A DNA stretch of 64,000 nucleotides from Sphingomonas sp. LaA6.9. GTDB taxonomy: Bacteria > Pseudomonadota > Alphaproteobacteria > Sphingomonadales > Sphingomonadaceae. Every line of letters begins with the position of its first letter. The stretch's first letter is position 1. The notes beneath the pieces are model-generated. The model had not been told where the DNA came from. It saw only the letters and a program-made list of their open reading frames with translations, and did no database searches. Positions 8,681 to 17,128 of the stretch are shown in pieces. The stretch is from positions 124,001 through 188,000 of the forward strand of contig NZ_JAKVIO010000001.1 in assembly GCF_022601895.1 (NCBI RefSeq). The letters run 5' to 3'. The position numbers and the translations under genes are program-made.

Positions 8681-9793
8681 TCAGCCTTCGGCTGAGACCG
8701 CATGGATAGGCAGCAGGGCAGCGCCGAGCGTTACCGGGGAGCCACCCAGGCTCGACACCTGCACAGGGGGACGGCGATCGCAGATCGTCGTGACCAGATC
8801 GGCACGGAGAATCCGGTCTGACAGGCGCTGCAGGATCTCGACAGGCAGCGTGCCCGCAATCACGATCGCGCCCGGATCCAGCCAGGCGAAGGCAGTATTG
8901 CAGACAACTTCCAGTTGCTGCGCGGCACGCTCGATCCATAGTTCGATTGACGCGCGCTGATTGTCGGCGGCAGTATCGATCTCCGCGACTGAGGAGATAC
9001 TGCAGCCGTTCGCGCGAAGCGTGGACAGGAGATCGAGCGGACTGGGCCGCGGACGGTCCCCGGGAAACAGGCAGCCGATTTCTCCGGCTACGCCAAACTG
9101 CCCGCGCACGACACGGCCGTCGACGATGACGCCGGCGCCGATACCATAGCCCAGCAGCAGGACGACCACGGTCGAGAATTTCTGCACGAGGCCGCCGAGA
9201 TAGAATTCGGCGATAGCCGCGGAATTGGCATCATTCTCGATCCAAAGCGGCCATCCCAGCTCGGCCGTCATGATCTCTCGCAGCGGCGTTCCACGCCAGT
9301 TGGGCATGCCCTCGACCACGCTCCACCGATCACCCTCGGGCGAAAGGGAGGGGCCGGGCACCGCCACGCCGATGCCGAGCATGCGTTGCCCCAGCAGGTG
9401 GTGGAGATCCACCAGGCTATGCGTGATCTGGCGCACCATTTGCGCGAACTCGTCGGGTTTGATCGGCTCGATCGTCTCGCGATGCGTCGCGATCACCGAT
9501 CCCGCAAAATCGACCAGCGCGATGTCCAGCATGCCCTTGTGAACCGTGGCGCCCACTGCGTACCCGCCCCTGGAGGCGATCCGCAACGGAATTGCCGGAC
9601 GGCCCCGGCCATGTACCTCGCTCTCCGGAACTTCCTCGACAATGCCCAGCGCCAGCAGGTCGCGCGACAATTTGGTAAGCGCAGCGCCGCTGACCTCGAG
9701 TCGCGCCGCAAGCGAGGAACGAGAGCACGGACCCGCCTTGCGCAGCTCCTGAATGAGGCGCCGCTGGTCCTTGTCGAGCATCGGAACGTGCAC
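8681..9793 (-). CDS. ROK-family (NagC/XylR-type) transcriptional regulator
   Basis: The product is about 370 residues. It has an N-terminal winged helix-turn-helix (RRLIQELRKAGPCSRSSLAARLEVSGAAL) followed by a ROK sugar-kinase fold with ENDANSAAIAE and LLLGYGIGAGVIV. The family's GEIGH-type motif reads GEIGC here, and the CxCGxxGC zinc motif is absent, so it is probably a sensor rather than a kinase. A GTG at 9793 with GGAGA about 7 nt upstream is the preferred start. An in-frame GTG further upstream (to 9832) and an ATG at 9781 are alternatives. It is divergent from the TonB-dependent receptor, with a strong palindrome between them, and likely represses that operon in response to a sugar. 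Confidence 0.88.
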   Translation of the reverse strand: MHVPMLDKDQRRLIQELRKAGPCSRSSLAARLEVSGAALTKLSRDLLALGIVEEVPESEVHGRGRPAIPLRIASRGGYAVGATVHKGMLDIALVDFAGSVIATHRETIEPIKPDEFAQMVRQITHSLVDLHHLLGQRMLGIGVAVPGPSLSPEGDRWSVVEGMPNWRGTPLREIMTAELGWPLWIENDANSAAIAEFYLGGLVQKFSTVVVLLLGYGIGAGVIVDGRVVRGQFGVAGEIGCLFPGDRPRPSPLDLLSTLRANGCSISSVAEIDTAADNQRASIELWIERAAQQLEVVCNTAFAWLDPGAIVIAGTLPVEILQRLSDRILRADLVTTICDRRPPVQVSSLGGSPVTLGAALLPIHAVSAEG

Positions 9794-9846
9794 AGCGAGT
9801 TCTCCGATTCCGTGTCGGCGATCCGACAGCACACCGGGACATAGCG

Positions 9847-9880
9847 AAATTTAATTATTTTAGGAAAAATAATTAAATTT
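9847..9880. promoter_or_regulatory. Perfect AT-rich inverted repeat, probable ROK regulator operator
   Basis: AAATTTAATTATTTT and its exact complement AAAATAATTAAATTT are separated by 4 nt (AGGA). This perfect 15-bp dyad is nearly free of G and C within a genome of roughly 65% GC. It lies between the ROK regulator start (9793) and the TonB receptor start (9948). The core TTATTTT-N4-AAAATAA resembles operators of NagC/Mlc/XylR-type proteins. Binding by the adjacent regulator is inferred. Confidence 0.75.
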
Positions 9881-9947
9881 GTCACATTGCGAGGCCAGGG
9901 GCGGCGCGTCGCCTTCCTGGCGGCCCTGTAATTTTGTGAGGGGCCTC

Positions 9948-12452
9948 ATGCTCAAAACCGTTCTCGCCACCGGCACCGCGTGTGCCGCCATCTGCTCCGT
10001 GTTCGTCGTCGCGCCCGCCCATGCGCAGGCGGCGGACGCTACGACTCCCGCTGAGGCCACGGAAGCCGCCGAGGCGGATGCGCCCGCCGGCGAAATCATC
10101 GTCACGGGCTCGACGCGCGCCGAGCGCCGCTTTGACGTGTCCTACGCGATCAACACGATCACCCCGACCGATGTAGAGAAGATCGCGCCCGTCAACTTCG
10201 CGGACCTGATCGGCCAGCTTCCCGGCTTCCAGACCGAGATCACGGGCGGCGAGGTGCAGAACATCTACCGCATCCGTGGCCTGCCCAATGACGGCGGCTT
10301 CGTCAGCTTCCAGCAGAACGGCCTGCCGCTGTTCCATGAGAATGACGGCGTTTTCTTCCGCGGCGACGCCATCCTCAAGCAGGACCTGATGACCGAGCGC
10401 GTCGAGGTCGTGCGTGGTGGCCCTGCGCCGGTCTATGCCAGCTATTCGGGCGCGATCATCAACGCGATCACCGTGACGGGCGACGAAACGCCGCGCGGCA
10501 AGGCGCAGCTGACGCTCGGCGATACGGGCCTGTACCGTCTAGACGCCATGCAGGCGGGCCCGCTCGGCAAGGACACCTATTATGCCGTGGGCGGCTTCCT
10601 GCGTTATCATGACGGCTATCGCGACAATGGCTTTCCCAACGACAAGGGCGGCCAGATCCGCGCCAACATCAAGCACGACTTCGACAATGGCTCGATCCGG
10701 CTGAATCTCAACTACGTCAACGATCACAACGTCTTCTATCTGCCGATCCCGATCTCCGACCCGACCGACCCCAGCGTCTCGCTCGATCCCTATATCGATT
10801 ATTTCACGGGCACGATGAACTCGCCCGCGCTGCGCAACGTCAACCTCAAGTGGCGCGACGGGGCCGGCCAGATCCAGAGCCGCACCAGCGACCTGTCCGA
10901 CGGCCGCCACATGCAGATGGTCAATTTCGGCGCGCAATATGACGGCGACTTCGACGGCTGGCTGGTGACTGCAAGGGCGGGCTACACGCAGGGCAAGCTC
11001 GATTTCACGGCGTTCTATTCGACGACCAATCCCGCCGATGCCACGACCTTCGCCAATGGCTATCTTGCGCGTTCGACCGCGGCCTTCGGCAATGTGGCGT
11101 CCTTCGGCTATGTGCTGTCGGGGACCAACACCGCCTATGACCCCTATGCCGCCTCGGGCCTCGTCATGCAGGGCCAGTACCGCGACATCCATTCGAAATT
11201 CTATTCGGCGCAGGGCGATCTGTCGGTCGCCAGGCGCTTCGACACCGCCATCGGCAGCCATGATATCAAGCTGGGCCTCTATGCCAGCGCCTATGGCGAG
11301 GACAGCAACACCATCTACCAGAACTATCTGATCGAGGTGGCGGGCAAACCGCGGACGCTCGACCTGGTCGCCTATGGGGCCGGCGGCATTGAGCTGGGTC
11401 GCGTGACCGACAATGGCGTGCTCAACTATGCGGCGACGCTCAACAAGGGCGATTCGGACGCGACGATGTTCGCGCTCTACGCCAACGACACCTGGGAAGT
11501 GGTGCCGGGCCTGCGCATCGACGCGGGCGTCCGCCACGAACGCTACAGCTACAAGGGCTGGGCGGCGCTGACCGAGCAGGTGAATCTCGGCGACGGCACC
11601 ACGCTTGCCGACGACACCACGCGCGGCTTCACCGGTGTCATCGTCAACCGCGAGCTTTCGCCCAGCATCACCAACTGGACGGTGGGCGCCAACTACGATT
11701 TCAGCAGCAGTATCGGAATCTACGGCCGCGCCTCGCACCTCGAGACGCCGCCCAACGTCCAGACCTCGATGACCGTCAACCCGACGATCCTGACGACCAA
11801 GGCCGACCAGTTCGAGGCAGGCCTGAAGTTCGCATCGGGTCGTTCCTACCTCTACGTCACAGGCTTCTATACCAATTTCGACCCGCTCAACGCGTCGTTC
11901 CTGGCGTATAACCCGCTCACCGGGCGCAACGACGTGCCCGTCCCCTTTATCGGGGAAGCGCAGGTCAAGGGCATCGAGTTCGACGGCGCGTGGCAGGTGA
12001 CGCCCTGGTTCAGCCTGAACGGTGCGCTGACCGTCAGCGATCCCAAGTACAAGAACTTCAAGAGCTCGACGGGCGCCGACCCCGAACAGGTTGAGGGCAA
12101 CCAGATCGTGCGCCAGCCCAAGGTGTATGGAAACATCCGCCCGAGCTTCGACTTCACGACCGCGGGGACCGATGTCTCGATCTATGGGCGCTACACCTAT
12201 ATGGGCAAGCGCTACGTCGATCTCTACAACAACACCGCGCTACCCTCCTATGGCACGGTCGGTGCGGGCATCTCGCTGCGTCGTGACAGTTGGGCGTTGC
12301 AGGTCGTCGGCGACAACCTGTTCAACGCGCACGGCCTGACCGAAGGCAATACGCGTACCGACATACTCGACGGTCAGGGCAGCAGCACCGCAATCTATGG
12401 CCGCCCGATCTTCGGCCGGAACTTCCGCCTCGTCATCAGCAAGTCCTGGTGA
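9948..12452 (+). CDS. TonB-dependent outer-membrane receptor
   Basis: The product is 834 residues. A signal peptide (MLKTVLATGTACAAICSVFVVAPAHAQ) precedes a TonB box region and plug domain (GEIIVTGSTR, ..VNFADLIGQLPGFQTE.., YRIRGLPNDGG, ERVEVVRGGPAPVYASYSGAIIN). A 22-stranded type barrel follows, ending in RNFRLVISKSW with a terminal aromatic residue. The ATG at 9948 follows GAGGGG. It takes up a bulky substrate across the outer membrane using TonB energy. The divergent ROK regulator and the nearby GPH-type transporter suggest a sugar or glycoside, but the ligand is not visible in the sequence. Its stop overlaps the next start (ATGA), so it is translationally coupled to the YdcF-like gene. 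Confidence 0.92.
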   Translation: MLKTVLATGTACAAICSVFVVAPAHAQAADATTPAEATEAAEADAPAGEIIVTGSTRAERRFDVSYAINTITPTDVEKIAPVNFADLIGQLPGFQTEITGGEVQNIYRIRGLPNDGGFVSFQQNGLPLFHENDGVFFRGDAILKQDLMTERVEVVRGGPAPVYASYSGAIINAITVTGDETPRGKAQLTLGDTGLYRLDAMQAGPLGKDTYYAVGGFLRYHDGYRDNGFPNDKGGQIRANIKHDFDNGSIRLNLNYVNDHNVFYLPIPISDPTDPSVSLDPYIDYFTGTMNSPALRNVNLKWRDGAGQIQSRTSDLSDGRHMQMVNFGAQYDGDFDGWLVTARAGYTQGKLDFTAFYSTTNPADATTFANGYLARSTAAFGNVASFGYVLSGTNTAYDPYAASGLVMQGQYRDIHSKFYSAQGDLSVARRFDTAIGSHDIKLGLYASAYGEDSNTIYQNYLIEVAGKPRTLDLVAYGAGGIELGRVTDNGVLNYAATLNKGDSDATMFALYANDTWEVVPGLRIDAGVRHERYSYKGWAALTEQVNLGDGTTLADDTTRGFTGVIVNRELSPSITNWTVGANYDFSSSIGIYGRASHLETPPNVQTSMTVNPTILTTKADQFEAGLKFASGRSYLYVTGFYTNFDPLNASFLAYNPLTGRNDVPVPFIGEAQVKGIEFDGAWQVTPWFSLNGALTVSDPKYKNFKSSTGADPEQVEGNQIVRQPKVYGNIRPSFDFTTAGTDVSIYGRYTYMGKRYVDLYNNTALPSYGTVGAGISLRRDSWALQVVGDNLFNAHGLTEGNTRTDILDGQGSSTAIYGRPIFGRNFRLVISKSW

Positions 12453-13630
12453 TGATGATCCGGATGGAGCGGATTGCCACGCCGCTTGCCGTGGCAATCG
12501 CCCTGTCGCTTTCCACCGCCCCGGCTTTTGCCGGGGCGGCTCGGGACACGGCGGCAGAGGCGCTTTCGCAGCGGCTGTTCCCGCTGCTGGACAGGCTGAG
12601 CGGCGACACTTCCGAGCTCAATACCCTGAAAACGCAGCCCGATGCGGCACGCGTGCTCGGTGATAGACAGGCACGCCGGGCCGCTTGCGGGCAGGACCTT
12701 GGCTGCACCGCCATGGCGATGATGTGGTCCGACGCCGAAGCCGCCACGCTCGCCGCCGCAATCGAGCCGCTCGCGCGTGGCGCGGCGCCCGATGATGGTG
12801 CGGTTGCGGGGTTCACGCGGGAAGTGCAGGGTATCAATGCGATCGTCAGCAGCTATGCGCTGGGCGCGGTGCCCCGTTACGCGCAGATCGATGGCGCGGG
12901 CATGCTCGATCCGCAGGAAGCAAAGGCGCGCCTTCAGGGTGCGCTCGCGCTCGCGCAGACGCCGCGCGCCGGTTCTGCGCAGGCGCTCGATCCCAGCATC
13001 GAGTTCGCGCTGGCGCTGCTCGACACGCACGACCGGACCGACGCGACGGGCTTCGAACCGCTGACGGGCGGACGGAACGCGCCCGCATTTGAAAGGGCCA
13101 GGCGAATCGACTGGAAACGCTGGCGCTACACCGCGATGATCGTCACGGGCGTCGGCCCCGAAACCCCCGACATGCCGCTCAGCCCGATGGGCAAATATCA
13201 TCTCCGGCTTGCCGCCAATCGCTTTGCGGCGGGCGACATTCCCTTCATCATCGTCACCGGCGGCCGCGCGCATCCGCGTGCTACGCGCTTTGCAGAGGCA
13301 GAGGAAATGCGCCGCGCGCTGATCGAGCGCTACGGGGTGCCCGCCCACGCCATCGTGATCGAACCCTATGCCCGGCACACCACGACCAACCTGCGCAACG
13401 CCTCGCGCCTGCTCATGATGATGGGTGCTCCGCTCGACCGCGACGCGCTGATCGTCTGCAACCCGACGCAGAGCGCCTATATCGAGAGCACCGTCTTCAC
13501 GCAGCGCAACGAGGCCGAGCTTGGCTACCAGCCCGGGCAGGCAGGTGCGCGTCTTTCGCCAACCGAGCTGGTGTTTCGGCCTTCTGCCCGGTCGGCGCGT
13601 GTCGACCCCCGCGATCCACTCGACCCCTGA
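12452..13630 (+). CDS. YdcF-like (DUF218) exported protein
   Basis: The product is about 392 residues with an N-terminal signal peptide (LAVAIALSLSTAPAFAGA). The C-terminal half is a DUF218/YdcF domain: AMIVTGVGPETP, PFIIVTGGRAHP, RFAEAEEMRRALIERYGVP, IVIEPYARHTTTNLRNASRL. These contain the conserved acidic and Gly residues and the ARHTTxN element. The N-terminal half has no family I recognise. Starts at 12452, 12455 and 12464 are all possible; the first overlaps the receptor stop by 4 nt. It is the second gene of the receptor operon. DUF218 proteins act on cell-envelope or nucleotide-like ligands, but the biochemical role here is unknown. Confidence 0.85.
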   Translation: MMIRMERIATPLAVAIALSLSTAPAFAGAARDTAAEALSQRLFPLLDRLSGDTSELNTLKTQPDAARVLGDRQARRAACGQDLGCTAMAMMWSDAEAATLAAAIEPLARGAAPDDGAVAGFTREVQGINAIVSSYALGAVPRYAQIDGAGMLDPQEAKARLQGALALAQTPRAGSAQALDPSIEFALALLDTHDRTDATGFEPLTGGRNAPAFERARRIDWKRWRYTAMIVTGVGPETPDMPLSPMGKYHLRLAANRFAAGDIPFIIVTGGRAHPRATRFAEAEEMRRALIERYGVPAHAIVIEPYARHTTTNLRNASRLLMMMGAPLDRDALIVCNPTQSAYIESTVFTQRNEAELGYQPGQAGARLSPTELVFRPSARSARVDPRDPLDP

Positions 13631-13643
13631 TCTGGAGTTTCCG

Positions 13644-14630
13644 ATGCGTCCTTTCCTGCTTGCCGCGCTCGCCACAATTTCCGCGCTCGCTCCTGCCACC
13701 GCGCACGCCTGGGGCGGGACTGCCCATGCGGTGATAGACCGCGCCGCGATCGAGGCGATTCCCGATGACGGCCCGGTCTTCCTGCGCAAATATGCCGACT
13801 ATGTCGCGGCCTCGGCCTCCTTGCCCGACAGCTGGCGCGGAGCGTCGGAGAATTTCTCCAAGATTGATGAGGATCCCAACCATGGCTGGTTCAGGGAGCA
13901 GTTCACGTTCGTGACGCCGATCCCGCGCTCGCGCTATGAATTCGTGCTCGCACTCTACAAGCATTACGAGAAGATCAGGGACAGCGACCCCGAGACCGCT
14001 CAGCGCACCAATGTCCGCTGGACCGGCACGCTCCCCTATGCCGCGATCGAGGCCTATGACCGGCTGGTCGTGTGCATGCGCTATGTGCGCAAGGCACAGG
14101 CCGAGGGTCGCGACGCCTCGGTCCCCGAACAGCATTGCGCGTTCCAGACGATCCGGCTCGGCCACTATATCGGCGACGGCTCGCAGCCACTTCACGATTC
14201 GATCCACAGTGACGGATGGCGCGGCGACAATCCGAAGGGCTACACGCGCGACCGGAGCATCCATGGCCGCTTCGAGAGCGGTTTCGTCGACGCGATCGGC
14301 CTGACGGTGAAGGACATCGCACCGCGCATCGGCGCGCCGGCGCACCTGAGCGGCGACATGTTCGATGCGGTTCTCGGCTTTCTCGACGATGCGGGGGACA
14401 GGATGGAGACCGTCTATGAGCTCGAGAAGCGCGACGGCTTCGCGAACCATGCCGACAAGGATGTACGCGAGATGGTCTATGCGCAGACCGCGAAGGGCGC
14501 GGCGATGCTGCGCGACATGATCTGCCGCGCCTGGGCGGAAAGCGCGAGCCCGCCCGCCACGGTCGATCCGTCTCCGCTCGATCCCGCCAACCCGGCCTAT
14601 AATCCGGAGACCGGTTCAGCCCCCGACTGA
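13644..14630 (+). CDS. S1/P1-nuclease / zinc phospholipase C-like secreted protein
   Basis: The product is 328 residues. Signal cleavage after TAHA would leave an N-terminal Trp (WGGTAHAVIDRAA), which is the first zinc ligand in S1/P1 nucleases and bacterial zinc phospholipases C. Other family elements are visible: ASLPDSWRG (Asp ligand), a His in DPNHGWF, and GHYIGDGSQPLHDSIHSDGW (H..D..H ligands). It is therefore probably a periplasmic or secreted tri-zinc phosphodiesterase acting on nucleic acid or phospholipid. The start ATG is preceded by CTGGAG. It is the third gene of the receptor operon, 13 nt after the YdcF-like gene, and its 3' end overlaps the convergent MFS gene by 34 nt. Confidence 0.83.
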   Translation: MRPFLLAALATISALAPATAHAWGGTAHAVIDRAAIEAIPDDGPVFLRKYADYVAASASLPDSWRGASENFSKIDEDPNHGWFREQFTFVTPIPRSRYEFVLALYKHYEKIRDSDPETAQRTNVRWTGTLPYAAIEAYDRLVVCMRYVRKAQAEGRDASVPEQHCAFQTIRLGHYIGDGSQPLHDSIHSDGWRGDNPKGYTRDRSIHGRFESGFVDAIGLTVKDIAPRIGAPAHLSGDMFDAVLGFLDDAGDRMETVYELEKRDGFANHADKDVREMVYAQTAKGAAMLRDMICRAWAESASPPATVDPSPLDPANPAYNPETGSAPD

Positions 14631-16024
14631 GTCGGTCCTTTGGGTGGGCAGGCGCGGCTCCTGCGGGCAAGCGCGGCAAGCACCCCCGCGTGACGGGCGT
14701 GCCCGATGTCGAAGAAGCGCAGGAGCACAATTGCGGAAAGACAGCCGGCGATCGGCAGGCCAAGGCCGAGACCCAGCATCCCGGCGCGAACCGGCATCGC
14801 CTGGATCTCGCCGGGGACATAGCCGAGCCATCCCAGAGACCAGCCGATCAGTGCGGTCGAGGCAGCGCCGCTCGCCTTGACGACGACGAGGTAGAAGGCG
14901 AACAGCCCGGTTTCGAACCGCCGGTGATGCCGCCACGCGACGAAATCCACGGCGTCCGCCAGAAGGCCCCAGGGCAGCATGTACACGCTGGCAAGGCCCA
15001 TTCCGATCAGGACCGCACAGCCGGGCAGGATATCGGGCCTGCGCAGGCACAGCGCGAAGAGGATCAGGCCCGCCGCCCCGACGCCGTGGCCGAGGGCGAG
15101 GAGCCGGCTCTTGTTGAAGCGCCCGGTCAGCGAGGTCCACCCAAGGACGCCGATGAACTGGCCAAGCGTCAGCGCGAGAAGAAGCGAACCGACCAGATCG
15201 GGACGGTCAACCACATAAGTGCCGATATAAAGGAGCATCCGGCCGAAGGTTGGGACGGCGAGCCCGGTGATCACCGCGATCGCGGCCATCCCCAGCACCA
15301 GGCGATTGCCCAGCGGTACGGCGACACCGTCGCCCGTCGAGCCCTGCGCCGGCCGCAAATATGCACCGCCGCCAGACGTCAGCGCGCACACGCTCATGGT
15401 GAACGCGAACACGGCGCCCGCAATGATCCCCGTCATTGTCAGCGTGTCGAACGCCCGGTCCAGCGCGGCCTGCTGCACCAGTGGCGTGAGCGCCAGGGCG
15501 ACGACGAGCGCGCTCCCGGTGCTGAAGAGCAACCGGTAACCGGAAACCCGGCCGCGCGTGCGGCTGTCGCTGGTGATCTGGGCCATCAATGCGTTGTGCG
15601 GCACATCGATGACGGCATAGGCTCCGCGAAACACCAGCAGCGCGCAGGCCAGCATCCAGCCCTGATGCGCTCCGAGCGCGGGCATGGCGTAGAGGAGCGC
15701 GAAGGCCGCGCCGCACGGAATGGCGCCGGCGACGACCATCCAGCGATACCCTCTTCCCGAACGACGAAGGCGAATGACGAGCACCGCCGCCAGAAGGTCG
15801 AAGACCAGATCTCCGGCAAGTGCCATCAGCATCAGCGTGCCCGCAGCCGTAGCGGACAGCTTCAACAGATCGGTCAGCAGGAACATGATCGTGAGATCGG
15901 CGCCCGCGAAGACGAGCCCCTTGCCGAAATTTCCCGATGAATAAGCGAAAAGGCGACTCTCTCTCGCCACCGCGGCAATGCGGCCACCCCGGAAAAGGGA
16001 CCCGCGATCTTCACTCGGCTGCAT
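14597..16024 (-). CDS. MFS transporter, GPH (MelB-like) sugar:cation symporter family
   Basis: The product is 475 residues with about 12 hydrophobic segments. The family signature includes GNFGKGLVFAGADLTIMFLLTDLL at the N-terminus, VIDVPHNALMAQITSDSRTRGRVSGYR after helix 4, and GLLADAVDFVAWRHHRRFETGLFAF in the second half, all typical of GPH carriers. It probably imports a glycoside or organic solute with a cation. The ATG at 16024 is chosen because the family N-terminus begins shortly after it. The gene converges on the TonB-receptor operon and may supply the inner-membrane step for the same substrate, an inference from position only. Confidence 0.87.
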   Translation of the reverse strand: MQPSEDRGSLFRGGRIAAVARESRLFAYSSGNFGKGLVFAGADLTIMFLLTDLLKLSATAAGTLMLMALAGDLVFDLLAAVLVIRLRRSGRGYRWMVVAGAIPCGAAFALLYAMPALGAHQGWMLACALLVFRGAYAVIDVPHNALMAQITSDSRTRGRVSGYRLLFSTGSALVVALALTPLVQQAALDRAFDTLTMTGIIAGAVFAFTMSVCALTSGGGAYLRPAQGSTGDGVAVPLGNRLVLGMAAIAVITGLAVPTFGRMLLYIGTYVVDRPDLVGSLLLALTLGQFIGVLGWTSLTGRFNKSRLLALGHGVGAAGLILFALCLRRPDILPGCAVLIGMGLASVYMLPWGLLADAVDFVAWRHHRRFETGLFAFYLVVVKASGAASTALIGWSLGWLGYVPGEIQAMPVRAGMLGLGLGLPIAGCLSAIVLLRFFDIGHARHAGVLAALARRSRACPPKGPTQSGAEPVSGL

Positions 16025-16173
16025 CTGCCAGCGCCTAGCCGGCCATTCTTGCACTTTTGCGACGAGGACGTGCCAAATGGGTGCTCGCCCTGATGCGAAA
16101 GCAGTGTCCGACGGAGGCGGCAATCAAGGATTTGGCGCGCTGGGAAATGGCTAAAATCGGCGCAGAGTCAGCC

Positions 16174-16199
16174 TTTTCCGAGGCCGAAGCCTCGGAAAA
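16174..16199. terminator. Perfect hairpin with tetraloop downstream of tRNA-Cys
   Basis: The arms TTTTCCGAGGC and GCCTCGGAAAA form a perfect 11-bp stem. On the minus strand the loop is TTCG, a very stable tetraloop. It lies 21 nt beyond the tRNA-Cys 3' end and probably terminates or processes the tRNA transcript. No downstream U-run is present. Confidence 0.5.
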
Positions 16200-16220
16200 T
16201 ATTGCGTAATTTCGAATAGG

Positions 16221-16294
16221 TGGAGGCCCGAGCCGGAATCGAACCGGCGTGCAAGGATTTGCAGTCCTCTGCGTAACCACTCCGCCATCGGGCC
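16221..16294 (-). tRNA. tRNA-Cys (GCA anticodon)
   Basis: Read on the minus strand, the 74-nt sequence folds as a cloverleaf. The acceptor stem pairs GGCCCGA with TCGGGCC. There is a D arm, an anticodon arm with loop CTGCAAA (anticodon GCA, cysteine), and a T arm containing GGTTCGATTCC. The discriminator is U, as in other tRNA-Cys, and CCA is encoded at 16221-16223. It stands alone between the MFS gene and pcm. Confidence 0.97.
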
Positions 16295-16456
16295 GAGGCG
16301 CGCTGCTCTGCGCGGAGCCGGCGACGCTGTCAACCGGGGCTGCTACATTTTGTTACCGAACGGCGCTTGGCGAGGCGCGCGCCAGCGGATAGAAGCGCCT
16401 GTCACCCCATTTAGTGTATTGCATGACTAAAACAGTTGTGCGATCTGGAAACCGTT

Positions 16457-17110
16457 ATGACCGAACCGAATTTTGAATCGCTGCGCCGCGCCATGGTCTC
16501 CAATCAGCTCCGCACCTGGGCTGTGAATGATCCGCAGGTCATATCCGCGATGGGCGCGGTCGCGCGCGAGACCTTCGTGCCCGCCGATCGTGCGGCGCTG
16601 GCCTATGTCGACGCGCTGATGCCGATCGCCGAGGGACGGAGCCTCAACACATCCGCTGCGACGGGGCGCCTGCTTGCGGCGCTTGGCGTGCGCGCGGGCG
16701 AGAAGGTGCTGCTGGTCGGCGCCGCCACGGGTTATGCCGCCGCGCTGCTTGGCGAGCTGGGCGCCCGGGTGGTCGCGCTCGAGGAGAACAGGGCGCTCGC
16801 CGATGCGGCCGCCAGCGCGCTGGCGGGGCATGCACAGGTCTCGATCGTAAACGGCCCGCTCGCCGAGGGTTGGGCCAAGGACGCGCCTTATGACGCGATC
16901 CTGATCGACGGCGCGGTCGAGCACGTCCCCGATGCGATCAGCGCGCAGCTCAAGGATGGCGGCCGGATCGCCACGGGCATCGTCGAGCGCGGCGTGACGC
17001 GGCTGGCTTCGGGGCGCAAGGCGGGCGAAGTCCTGGCGCTGGCCGATTTCGTGGATGCGGAAACCGCGATCCTGCCGGGCTTCGCCATCCCCAAGAGCTT
17101 TGTATTCTAG
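16457..17110 (+). CDS. pcm: Protein-L-isoaspartate O-methyltransferase family protein
   Basis: The 217-residue product has the PCMT layout: an N-terminal helix (FESLRRAMVSNQLRTWAVNDPQVI), RETFVPADRAALAYVD, a central SAM-binding segment VLLVGAATGYAAALLGELGARVVALEEN (GxxTGY in place of the usual GxGSGY), YDAILIDGAVEHVPD and a C-terminal GFAIPKSFVF. The family repairs isoaspartyl residues using S-adenosylmethionine. In alphaproteobacteria this divergent subgroup sits directly upstream of tolC, as here, and its true substrate is less certain. The ATG at 16457 has GGAA 7 nt upstream; 18 nt separate it from the tolC-like start. Confidence 0.88.
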   Translation: MTEPNFESLRRAMVSNQLRTWAVNDPQVISAMGAVARETFVPADRAALAYVDALMPIAEGRSLNTSAATGRLLAALGVRAGEKVLLVGAATGYAAALLGELGARVVALEENRALADAAASALAGHAQVSIVNGPLAEGWAKDAPYDAILIDGAVEHVPDAISAQLKDGGRIATGIVERGVTRLASGRKAGEVLALADFVDAETAILPGFAIPKSFVF

Positions 17111-17128
17111 TTCGAGAAGGTGACGAGA

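Noticed and set aside
12395-13789. A 464-residue minus-strand frame across the YdcF-like gene
   Set aside because: Shadow frame; the plus strand shows a signal peptide and DUF218 motifs.
14690-15940. A 416-residue plus-strand frame across the MFS gene
   Set aside because: Gln/Arg/Asp-rich shadow with no hydrophobic core; the minus strand encodes 12 membrane helices with GPH signatures.
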